The translations under genes were made by a program, and so were the position numbers. DNA of 64,000 nt. Origin: Deltaproteobacteria bacterium (GTDB lineage: Bacteria > Desulfobacterota_D > UBA1144 > Nemesobacterales > UBA2774). The stretch covers positions 1 through 64,000 of the forward strand of contig JAJCZS010000010.1 of NCBI GenBank assembly GCA_029262275.1, read 5' to 3'. The notes under the pieces were generated by a model that was not told the DNA's origin, made no database searches, and saw only the letters and a program-made list of their open reading frames with translations. Shown piece after piece: positions 28,107 through 35,751 of this stretch (position 1 is the stretch's first letter; every line of letters begins with the position of its first letter).

Positions 28107-28181
28107 GTCCCCATCGTCTAGCCTGGCCCAGGACATCGGCCTTTCACGCCGAAAACAGGGGTTCAAATCCCCTTGGGGACG
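28107..28181 (+). tRNA. tRNA-Glu (TTC)
   Basis: The 75-base cloverleaf has acceptor GTCCCCA/TGGGGAC and anticodon loop CTTTCAC. CCA is not encoded. It follows tRNA-Lys and is likely on the same transcript. Charged tRNA-Glu is also the substrate of HemA. Confidence 0.96.
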
Positions 28182-28210
28182 CATAAATACCCAATCAGAT
28201 ATATGCGTTA

Positions 28211-28762
28211 TTATCTTACAAGCTTCGATATTTGCTTGAACTCATCTGTCCCTGCTGTCTCGAGCAATTGAAACAGAAATGCCTCTGTAGTTCCCACTAT
28301 AGCTCCTGCTTTCTCCATGAGGTTTATGCCCTTTTCCCAGTCGAGCTCACGTCTTGAAATAACAGCATCTGCTGGCACGTAGACTGTGTAGCCTTTGTTC
28401 ACCATATCAATAGCTGTCTGAAGCACACAAACATGTGTCTCCACCCCACATAATAAAACTGACCCTCTGTCTATATCTTTAATAGCAGACTCAAACTCAG
28501 GAGAGCGGGAACAACTGAATACCACCTTTTCCACTGGAGCAAAATTAGGGACTGAATCTTTTATCTCTTCGATCGTAGGCCCCAAACCTTTTGGATATTG
28601 CTCTGTAACTGTTACAGGAATATTTAAAACCTTTGCAGCTTCAAGCAATATTTTCATGTTCTTAAGATTTGTTTCAGTAATGTCCTCAGGCATAGCACCC
28701 ATAAGTCTTTCCTGAACATCCACAACAACGAATGAAGTGTCTTTTTTATCTATAAAGTTCAT
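28211..28762 (-). CDS. Isochorismatase-family cysteine hydrolase
   Basis: The 183-residue protein has the family's three catalytic features: Asp in VVVDVQERL, Lys in the PVEKVVFSC region, and Cys in CGVETHVCVLQTA. Members hydrolyse amides or vinyl ethers such as nicotinamide, N-carbamoyl compounds or isochorismate. No neighbouring pathway genes reveal the substrate. The ORF starts behind AGGAGAT. Confidence 0.87.
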   Translation of the reverse strand: MNFIDKKDTSFVVVDVQERLMGAMPEDITETNLKNMKILLEAAKVLNIPVTVTEQYPKGLGPTIEEIKDSVPNFAPVEKVVFSCSRSPEFESAIKDIDRGSVLLCGVETHVCVLQTAIDMVNKGYTVYVPADAVISRRELDWEKGINLMEKAGAIVGTTEAFLFQLLETAGTDEFKQISKLVR

Positions 28763-28872
28763 TACAATCTCCTTTATTATATTTTAATAGGACTTCTTGG
28801 AATATGACAGATATTAAAGGGACCCGTCTATCTAGGAAATATATAAAATATGGGAATTAAAGTAAAGGAAGT

Positions 28873-28900
28873 AAAAAGGGGCAGCTTGGAGAACTGCCCC
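28873..28900 (-). terminator. Rho-independent terminator of pckA
   Basis: GGGGCAG and CTGCCCC pair over 7 bp around a 9-base loop. On the minus strand the stem is followed by five T residues. It lies 18 bases past the pckA stop codon. Confidence 0.85.
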
Positions 28901-28917
28901 AGGTTTTTGTTTTTAGA

Positions 28918-30471
28918 TTATGCTTTATGCTTAGCAAATTCTTCTTCGAATCTTGAAGCTAATTCTTGCGCTTTAGCATCATACTCTGCTGCATCATCCC
29001 AGCTCTTTTTAGGCTCTAGAAGCTTTGCATCCACTCCAGGGCACTCAGTAGGTACTTGCAACCCAAAGATTTCTACTTCATTAAATGATCCCTTCGCAAG
29101 AGTTCCATTAACTGCAGCTGTAACTAATGCCCTTGTTTGAGGAAGAGGCATTCTCTCACCAACTCCGTAAGGACCACCTGTAATACCAGTGTTTAGTAGC
29201 CATACTGTAGCACCACTCTTCTCAAGCTTCTCTTTTAGCATTCCTGCATAGAAAAGAGGCGGTCTTGGAAGGAAAGGAGCTCCGAAACAAGAGCTAAATG
29301 TAGCCTGAGGCTCACTTACTCCCCTCTCTGTTCCAGCTACCTTAGCTGTGTAGCCTAGGGTGAAGTAGTACATTGCCTGCTCCGGTGTAAGTTTTGAAAT
29401 AGGAGGCAGTACGCCAAAAGCATCGTATGTGAGCATAAAGATTGTCTTAGGAATACCACCCACGCCTTCTGGGACAATATTCGTTAAAGAGTCAATCTGA
29501 TATGCAACTCTAGTGTTTTCAGTATGTTCATCACTGTCAAAGTCAATTTTCTTTGTTTCAGAATCAATTTTCACATTCTCTAGTACTGAGCCAAATCTAA
29601 GTGAGGCGTTGTAGATCTCAGGCTCGGTTTTTGCACTTAATTTTATTGCTTTTGCATAACATCCGCCCTCAAAGTTGAAAACTCCATTATCAAACCAGCC
29701 ATGCTCATCATCACCAATCAAAGCACGGTCAGGGTCGGCAGATAAAGTTGTTTTACCTGTTCCCGAAAGACCAAAAAATAGTGCAACGTCACCGTCTTTT
29801 CCAACGTTGGCCGAGCAATGCATTGGAAACACACCCTGTCTTGGAAGAAGGAAATTTAGTGCGGAAAAGGCAGATTTTTTCATCTCACCTGCATATTCTG
29901 TTCCGCCAATTATTGCCATTTTTTTCTCAAAATTCAATATGATAAATGTCCCTGAGCGTGTCCCATCAGTCTCTGGATCAGCTTGTAATCCCGGAGCACT
30001 GAGAACGGTAAAACCTACTTCTTTATGAGGCAGCTCTTCAGGACTAGGTCTTAGGAAAAGATTATTTACAAAAACGTTATGCCATGCATATTCATTAATG
30101 ATACGCACATTTTTTTTGTAATCAGGATGCGCACCGACTTGTAGGTCTCGTATAAACAAGTCCTTACCTTCATAGTATTCCAGAATCTTTTTATGAAGAG
30201 AATCGAAATGTTCAGGAGAAATAGGTTTATTAACTGGTCCCCATAAAATATCATTCTCTGTCCCAGGCTCTTTTACAATAAATCTGTCTGCCGGGGAACG
30301 CCCAGTATGAGTTCCTGTATATGCAACCAGTGTTCCTCCCTCAGCTATTAGCCCTTCATCCCGTCTTATAACTTCCTCATATAACGTGGGAATTGGGAGA
30401 TTATAGTAAATCTGTCCCGGGTTTTTAATTCCATGCTGCTCAGCAAGATCTTTATCTGTTAATTTATGCAC
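28918..30471 (-). CDS. pckA: Phosphoenolpyruvate carboxykinase (ATP)
   Basis: PckA converts oxaloacetate and ATP to phosphoenolpyruvate and CO2, the first step of gluconeogenesis. The 517-residue protein has the P loop GLSGTGKTTLS, the metal site IGDDEHGW, the substrate segment RSPADRFIV and the MHCSANVG segment, all typical of the ATP-dependent type. The start is GTG 30471 behind GGAGGAATTAGGGAA. With the malate synthase-isocitrate lyase fusion at 59 kb it forms a route from acetyl-CoA to sugars. Confidence 0.96.
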   Translation of the reverse strand: MHKLTDKDLAEQHGIKNPGQIYYNLPIPTLYEEVIRRDEGLIAEGGTLVAYTGTHTGRSPADRFIVKEPGTENDILWGPVNKPISPEHFDSLHKKILEYYEGKDLFIRDLQVGAHPDYKKNVRIINEYAWHNVFVNNLFLRPSPEELPHKEVGFTVLSAPGLQADPETDGTRSGTFIILNFEKKMAIIGGTEYAGEMKKSAFSALNFLLPRQGVFPMHCSANVGKDGDVALFFGLSGTGKTTLSADPDRALIGDDEHGWFDNGVFNFEGGCYAKAIKLSAKTEPEIYNASLRFGSVLENVKIDSETKKIDFDSDEHTENTRVAYQIDSLTNIVPEGVGGIPKTIFMLTYDAFGVLPPISKLTPEQAMYYFTLGYTAKVAGTERGVSEPQATFSSCFGAPFLPRPPLFYAGMLKEKLEKSGATVWLLNTGITGGPYGVGERMPLPQTRALVTAAVNGTLAKGSFNEVEIFGLQVPTECPGVDAKLLEPKKSWDDAAEYDAKAQELASRFEEEFAKHKA

Positions 30472-30900
30472 TTCCCTAATTCCTCCATTATTTAATCTCT
30501 ATACTCTGAGTTAATAGAAACATGCCTTGAAAGGGAGTAAATAGTATACAAGTATGTGCACTTTGGCAAGAATATTTATACACAAGTTATACAAACCTAT
30601 AGAGGACCTGAGTTATGCTATCTATTAGTAGTCCTTAACTGTTGTAATAGGCCTTTGTAATTTATAAAACGAGAAAATATATTACCCCTTAATTATCATT
30701 CTTTATATACCTTTTTAACCAAAATCGGGATCGGTATGCATATTTTTCATATATAGTATATACAGAATACGTAATTTGGCCTGATTTTTATGGATTTATT
30801 AATAATTCTAGGCTCTTTCACATAACTGCGAAATCCCAAATGATTTGACCTTGGGCATATTTTATGCTATCTTCTTTGAGTCTGGAACCAAAAAGCTGGG
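30472..30900. other. Intergenic region between divergent pckA and carD
   Basis: This 429-base A/T-rich stretch separates two divergent genes and should hold both promoters. A candidate carD promoter is marked separately. No ORF, tRNA or long inverted repeat was recognised in the rest. Confidence 0.5.
30845..30873 (+). promoter_or_regulatory. Candidate promoter for the CarD-family gene
   Basis: TTGACC at 30845-30850 is followed after 17 bases by TATCTT at 30868-30873. The start codon is about 20 bases beyond the expected transcription start. Confidence 0.45.
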
Positions 30901-31422
30901 ATGGGAGATCACAAAAAAATGATGTTCAAAGTAGGCAAAAAAGCGGTTTATCCTGCGCACGGGGTTGTTCAAGTTATGGCTATCGAATCGAAAGAAATCT
31001 GTGGCAGTAGGAAAGATTTCTATATACTTCAGGTTATAGACAGCGATGTAACTGTAATGGTACCAACTGATAATGCAGAGACTGTAGGTTTAAGACAAGT
31101 TATTTCCAAGACTCAAATTACCAGAATATACAAAATCCTAAAGAACAAAAGTAAAGACTCAGAACATCAAAACGGTCATCAGAGCTGGAACAAACGCTAC
31201 CGCGAATACTCTGACAAGCTTAAGAGCGGGGACATTTTTGAAGTTGCTAATGTTCTAAAAGACATCAACCTTCTACAAAACGACAAAGATCTATCATTTG
31301 GTGAGAAAAGAATTATGGATTCAGCTCTATCGCTTTTGGTTAAAGAAATATCAATAGCTAAGAATTCAAAAGAAGAACAAATTACCAAAGAGATAGATAA
31401 AATTCTGACTACAACTGATTAA
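30901..31422 (+). CDS. carD: CarD/CdnL-family RNA polymerase-binding regulator
   Basis: CarD/CdnL proteins bind the RNA polymerase beta subunit and stabilise open complexes, often at rRNA promoters. The 173-residue protein has the N-terminal Tudor-like domain (MMFKVGKKAVYPAHGVVQVMAIE, about 7-70) and a helical C-terminal DNA-binding domain (about 85-165). Start uncertain: ATG 30901 or the ATG pair at 30919/30922, which fits the family start MFKVG. DUF58 and BatA-type genes follow on the same strand. Confidence 0.9.
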   Translation: MGDHKKMMFKVGKKAVYPAHGVVQVMAIESKEICGSRKDFYILQVIDSDVTVMVPTDNAETVGLRQVISKTQITRIYKILKNKSKDSEHQNGHQSWNKRYREYSDKLKSGDIFEVANVLKDINLLQNDKDLSFGEKRIMDSALSLLVKEISIAKNSKEEQITKEIDKILTTTD

Positions 31423-31450
31423 ACTTTCCTAATCTTTACCAACAGAAAAT

Positions 31451-32323
31451 ATGTCAAACAGCATTTTAGACATAGAAACAGCCCTTAGATTAAAAAATTT
31501 CAGCTTCCGCACATCATCAAAGGTAAGCGGTTACAAATCGGGGATTCACAAAAGCCACTATAATGGAATAAGCCCTGATTTCTTGGAACATAAGCAATAC
31601 AATAAAGGGGATGAGCTAAAACAGATTGACTGGCGTCTTTATGGAAGACATGATCGTCTTTATGTAAAGAAATTTGAAGACGAAGTAAATATGCGCTGGT
31701 GCATATTGGTCGACAAAAGTGCTTCAATGGACTATGGTGACAACAAATACAATAAATTTGAGTATGCCAAAAGACTTGCTGCAACCCTTTCGTATTTACT
31801 TCTAAAACAGGGCGATTCCGTGGGTCTGATTGGATTTTCGGACAGTGGCATTGAATTAATTCCACCAAGATCCGGGAGTCATTTTATCACTCCTATACTA
31901 GACAAACTCAACACACTTGAGCCCCAAGGGAAAACTGGATTAGAAGAACCTATCTTAACTGCACTCGAGGCATATAGATCTGACGCATCATTTGTTATAA
32001 TCTCCGATTTCCTGCTGGAGACGGGAGCAATCGAAAAGTCTATCAAACTCGCAAGAAACTCAAAGAAAGAAATCTCACTCTTTCACGTTTTACATCCAGA
32101 CGAAACAGATTTCAACTTTAGTGGCTCCATTGAATTTGAGGATTTAGAAACAAATACAAAAGTCATTGTAGATACAGGCTCTCTGAGACATACTTATATA
32201 AAAAGAATAGGAGAATTTATTACTCAACTAAAGCATACATGCCATGAGAATGAAGCTAGGTATGTTCTCTCATCCACTAACGAGCCAATAGAAAAATCCC
32301 TTATTCAGATTGCGGACAAATAA
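31451..32323 (+). CDS. DUF58 protein with von Willebrand A-like fold
   Basis: The 290-residue protein has the DUF58 core YNKGDELKQIDWRLYGRHDRLYVKKFEDE followed by a vWA-like segment with the metal site DKSASMD (DxSxS). DUF58 proteins are usual partners of MoxR ATPases. Here the closest MoxR gene is 14.5 kb upstream. It is followed after 8 bases by a BatA-type membrane gene, so the two form one unit. Confidence 0.9.
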   Translation: MSNSILDIETALRLKNFSFRTSSKVSGYKSGIHKSHYNGISPDFLEHKQYNKGDELKQIDWRLYGRHDRLYVKKFEDEVNMRWCILVDKSASMDYGDNKYNKFEYAKRLAATLSYLLLKQGDSVGLIGFSDSGIELIPPRSGSHFITPILDKLNTLEPQGKTGLEEPILTALEAYRSDASFVIISDFLLETGAIEKSIKLARNSKKEISLFHVLHPDETDFNFSGSIEFEDLETNTKVIVDTGSLRHTYIKRIGEFITQLKHTCHENEARYVLSSTNEPIEKSLIQIADK

Positions 32324-32331
32324 AGATTAGC

Positions 32332-34284
32332 ATGTTGAACTTATCCTTCTTAAGCCCTTTGTTTTTCATCGGACTGGCAGCATTAGCACTGCCCATAATA
32401 GCCCATCTCATATCGAGAAAGAGCGGGGTCAAAAAAACCTTTCCGGCAGTTAGCTTTTTAATCTCATCTCAAGGTGATCTGGCTACAAGGTCAAGGATCA
32501 AAGATTTAATATTACTAATATTAAGAGCCCTCATCTTAGTCCTAATAGTGCTTGTTTTTGCAAAGCCAGCCGTATTCTCTTTCTCTAAAAGTGCCGATAA
32601 CAAACCTAAATCCATAGCAATTGTTATAGACAACTCCTTTAGCATGGGATACGAAAACAACTTTGGCCGTGCCTTAGATAAAGCCCTGAACTTAATAGAC
32701 TCAATCCCTGATGGAAGCTTTACAATAATTGCGCCATTGGTACCAAATAATGAGAATGAACAAGCCCTAATCCAAGAAAGAAGCGGATTAAAAAGAACTA
32801 TTCAAGATATTGAACTATCTAATAGTTTCACTAACAATGAAACCAGGCTTGAGGACATATACTCAAAGCTACAGAAGACCCCAAATGATACAAAAGAGGT
32901 TGTGCTTATTACAGACCTTCAAAAAAATGGGTGGGAGAATCAAGAGTATGCCATGCCGTGGCTTGAACTTATAGATATATCTCAAAACCCGGAGACTTCC
33001 AATCACGCTGTATCAGAAATTGATCTAGACCACGGAGATGATTCAACCACAGTTAGGGCTCAAGTATCCAACTTCTCCAATGATTTAGTTTCAGAGCTTT
33101 TAACCAAAATCAGTTTGAATCAGCAAGAGATAAAAAATTATATTGAAATTGAGCCTCAAAATAGCTCTGGCCTAGAAGTTAGCTTCAGGGCAAGCAGTGC
33201 ACTAGAAGGTATTGGGGAAATTCAGACCACTTATGACAAACTCAAAGTTGATGATACAAGACACTTTATTTCAGATGGCCAAAATGAAGACACCAAAATT
33301 TTGATAGTTGATGGAGACCCAAGAGAAGACTCTAGACTTAGTGAAACCTACTATCTTGCCCGAGCCCTAGAGACAATTTCAGAGATCTCAGGAACCCAGA
33401 TAACTGTGTTAGACAATAATGGGTTATTAAACCAAGAATTGTCCGAATATGAGCTCATATATCTTGCTAATGTAGGAGAAATAACCCCCAGGATCGCAAA
33501 AGAGCTTGAGAAATTTGTAGACACAGGAGGAACTGCTGTCATATTTCTAGGAAACAGCGTAAGGGCAAGCTTTTATAACACTCTATTAAAAAATATACTT
33601 CCAGGCGACATACAAAGCATAACCCAGGGGGGTTTGCTACGAGCCCAAGTGGACTCAGAGATATTCTCTAAAGAAATAGCTGATAAAATAAACCAAATAA
33701 ACATTGAGAAACTATATAAAACAATCCCTCATGCTGAATCAGAAGTAATAATAGATACTACAGCTGAGGCCCCATTTTTAATAAAGAAAGATTATGGAAA
33801 GGGCAGTGTTTTTATTTTTACATCTACTGCTGATACCAAATGGAACAATTTTTCTATAACTCCGGTTTTCCTTCCTGTTATAAAAAAGATACACGACTTA
33901 CCAAACATGCACAGGAGCAATAGTAGGCATTATTTTGTGGATGAGACCGTCAAGATTGAAACCTTTCAGGATATAAAGAGCATGACTGTATTAAATCCAG
34001 ATGGCGAGGAATATAAAGTAGATACTGACTCAAATGAATTTAGTCAGACTAAGCTCCCCGGCATCTACAAAGTGAAAACGGATGGAGAAGTTAAATATAG
34101 GTTTGCAGTCAACATTAACCCAAAAGAATCTAACCTCGAGAAGATTCCTCACCGCTCAATAGAAAGTGGGGATGATCAAAAAGGCGCTCTTGCAAAAGTT
34201 TTTAAGGAAATATGGCGCTACTTTTTCTGGGGTGTAATAGCTCTTTTTGTCTCTGAATCGGCCTTCAGAGCTATTTTCTCTTAA
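32332..34284 (+). CDS. BatA-type membrane protein with vWA domain
   Basis: The 650-residue protein begins with the BatA N-terminal domain: a membrane helix, LPIIAHLISRKSGVKKTFPAV and a second helix (about 60-80). A vWA domain follows (about 88-220) with the metal site DNSFSMG. The middle region has a glutamine-amidotransferase-like or DUF-type fold around 310-440 (KILIVDGDPRED). A membrane helix lies near the C-terminus. With DUF58 and MoxR it probably forms an envelope complex of poorly known function. Confidence 0.82.
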   Translation: MLNLSFLSPLFFIGLAALALPIIAHLISRKSGVKKTFPAVSFLISSQGDLATRSRIKDLILLILRALILVLIVLVFAKPAVFSFSKSADNKPKSIAIVIDNSFSMGYENNFGRALDKALNLIDSIPDGSFTIIAPLVPNNENEQALIQERSGLKRTIQDIELSNSFTNNETRLEDIYSKLQKTPNDTKEVVLITDLQKNGWENQEYAMPWLELIDISQNPETSNHAVSEIDLDHGDDSTTVRAQVSNFSNDLVSELLTKISLNQQEIKNYIEIEPQNSSGLEVSFRASSALEGIGEIQTTYDKLKVDDTRHFISDGQNEDTKILIVDGDPREDSRLSETYYLARALETISEISGTQITVLDNNGLLNQELSEYELIYLANVGEITPRIAKELEKFVDTGGTAVIFLGNSVRASFYNTLLKNILPGDIQSITQGGLLRAQVDSEIFSKEIADKINQINIEKLYKTIPHAESEVIIDTTAEAPFLIKKDYGKGSVFIFTSTADTKWNNFSITPVFLPVIKKIHDLPNMHRSNSRHYFVDETVKIETFQDIKSMTVLNPDGEEYKVDTDSNEFSQTKLPGIYKVKTDGEVKYRFAVNINPKESNLEKIPHRSIESGDDQKGALAKVFKEIWRYFFWGVIALFVSESAFRAIFS

Positions 34285-34295
34285 AAAAGTTTACT

Positions 34296-35711
34296 CTAGG
34301 AATTGACCAAACTTACACCATCAAGATTCTCTGGCATAGGTTGACCCAGGAGGCTCAAAATTGTCGGGAATATATCAACTGTTCTAACAAATTCTTTATT
34401 AAGATCTGTATTTATTACAAGAGGCACAATCATGTGATCTCTAAACAATGCACCGTGTGATGAGCGGTGCTCAGGGTTCTCATGTTTAGCTCTGAGATCA
34501 TATCCCGGACTTGCACTTAAAACTAAATCACCACTACGCGGGCTTTCTAAAAGCTGTATTATCTGAAGCAGTGCATCAGGATATTCAGTATTAAAGCTAT
34601 GAGCCAGGGCTTCTTCTGGGCTCATCTTCTTGGGCATACCGTTATAGTCGAAAGGATCACCTTTTATTTTTTCATAATTTATGTTCCCCTCACCATCAAG
34701 CCAGGCAACAGCCTCACCTCTTGCACTCTTAATCCTGGATCTACCGCTCTCATCCAACCCAGCTACGATATCTACCTCGTCTCTCTCTATGAAGCTAGAG
34801 ACAAGTTCTCCAAGCTCCTCAAATGTGGCCCTTCTATCCCAACCATCTTTACTCTTCACATAAATATTAGCCATGGCATTTCCTGAAATTAGGCTTGCAG
34901 CATCGGCGTCCTTAAAGTGTCTAAAAACATTAGGGTAATAAAATGTTTTATAGCCCTTGGCATTCAGAAATTCCAGCGAATCAAAATGTGAGTGTGTTTG
35001 AGTTAAACCATGATCACTTGAAATTATAATCAAGGTTTCTTCCAGCCTCCCTTTGCTCTCGAGACTTTTTGCAAGAAGCCCAACTGTGTTATCAATTCTT
35101 CTATAGGAGTCAATGACCTTTTTATGAAACGGATGATTTATATGGGAATAGGTATCTATACCCAAAAACACAGTGTAGATATAATCAGGATATTCGTTTA
35201 GAGATTGCAGCAAAATACGCTCTGCAACTAAGTCAACTTCATCACTTTTATCAGTAAAATGGCTTTTGACCTTATAGTAGAGCTTAGAGAAAAGAGTCTT
35301 ATCATTCTTTAAGTTTATACCTCTTGATAATTCATTGAAGATGTTCACACTTCTAGGGAATATTTCAAACACTGTCTTAAAATCTTTAGAAACATCCGAA
35401 TTCATTAAGTATGTTTCAAGTCCAATATAGCTTCTGAAACGCTCTAGAGACAATATATTGCCCTCATATTTATTTCTATCGAACCACCTTATACCCGGCA
35501 AATTACAGCGCCCAGGATATTTGCCCATAATATAGGGGGTATACGCGGGGCCAGTTGTTGAAGGAAAGACGGTAACTGCCTCCCTATATGAACCTTTTTC
35601 TAATAGATATTTTGAGATGTTTGGCAGTTCCCCACTTTGCAGCAGCTCAGAAAACACATCAGCCCTTGCGCCATCAGCCATAATAAATATGCAGCTTTTA
35701 AATTCTGTCAT
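34296..35711 (-). CDS. Alkaline-phosphatase-superfamily phosphodiesterase/pyrophosphatase-like protein
   Basis: The 471-residue protein matches the type I phosphodiesterase/nucleotide pyrophosphatase family. Metal and catalytic residues are visible: IMADGARADVF (Asp), FPSTTGPAYTPY (catalytic Thr), FLGIDTYSHINH (Asp, His), ISSDHGLTQTHSH (Asp-His, His) and a late RSSHG (His). No signal peptide is seen, so it is probably cytoplasmic or uses an unusual export path. The substrate is unknown. It is convergent with the BatA-type gene. Confidence 0.82.
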   Translation of the reverse strand: MTEFKSCIFIMADGARADVFSELLQSGELPNISKYLLEKGSYREAVTVFPSTTGPAYTPYIMGKYPGRCNLPGIRWFDRNKYEGNILSLERFRSYIGLETYLMNSDVSKDFKTVFEIFPRSVNIFNELSRGINLKNDKTLFSKLYYKVKSHFTDKSDEVDLVAERILLQSLNEYPDYIYTVFLGIDTYSHINHPFHKKVIDSYRRIDNTVGLLAKSLESKGRLEETLIIISSDHGLTQTHSHFDSLEFLNAKGYKTFYYPNVFRHFKDADAASLISGNAMANIYVKSKDGWDRRATFEELGELVSSFIERDEVDIVAGLDESGRSRIKSARGEAVAWLDGEGNINYEKIKGDPFDYNGMPKKMSPEEALAHSFNTEYPDALLQIIQLLESPRSGDLVLSASPGYDLRAKHENPEHRSSHGALFRDHMIVPLVINTDLNKEFVRTVDIFPTILSLLGQPMPENLDGVSLVNS

Positions 35712-35751
35712 AAGTCTTGTGTCACCTTAAGTCTCTCAGTTTTTCTAGCAC

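Noticed and set aside
28024-28181. tRNA-Lys/tRNA-Glu pair as an integration site
   Set aside because: No repeated 3' half of either tRNA was seen nearby.
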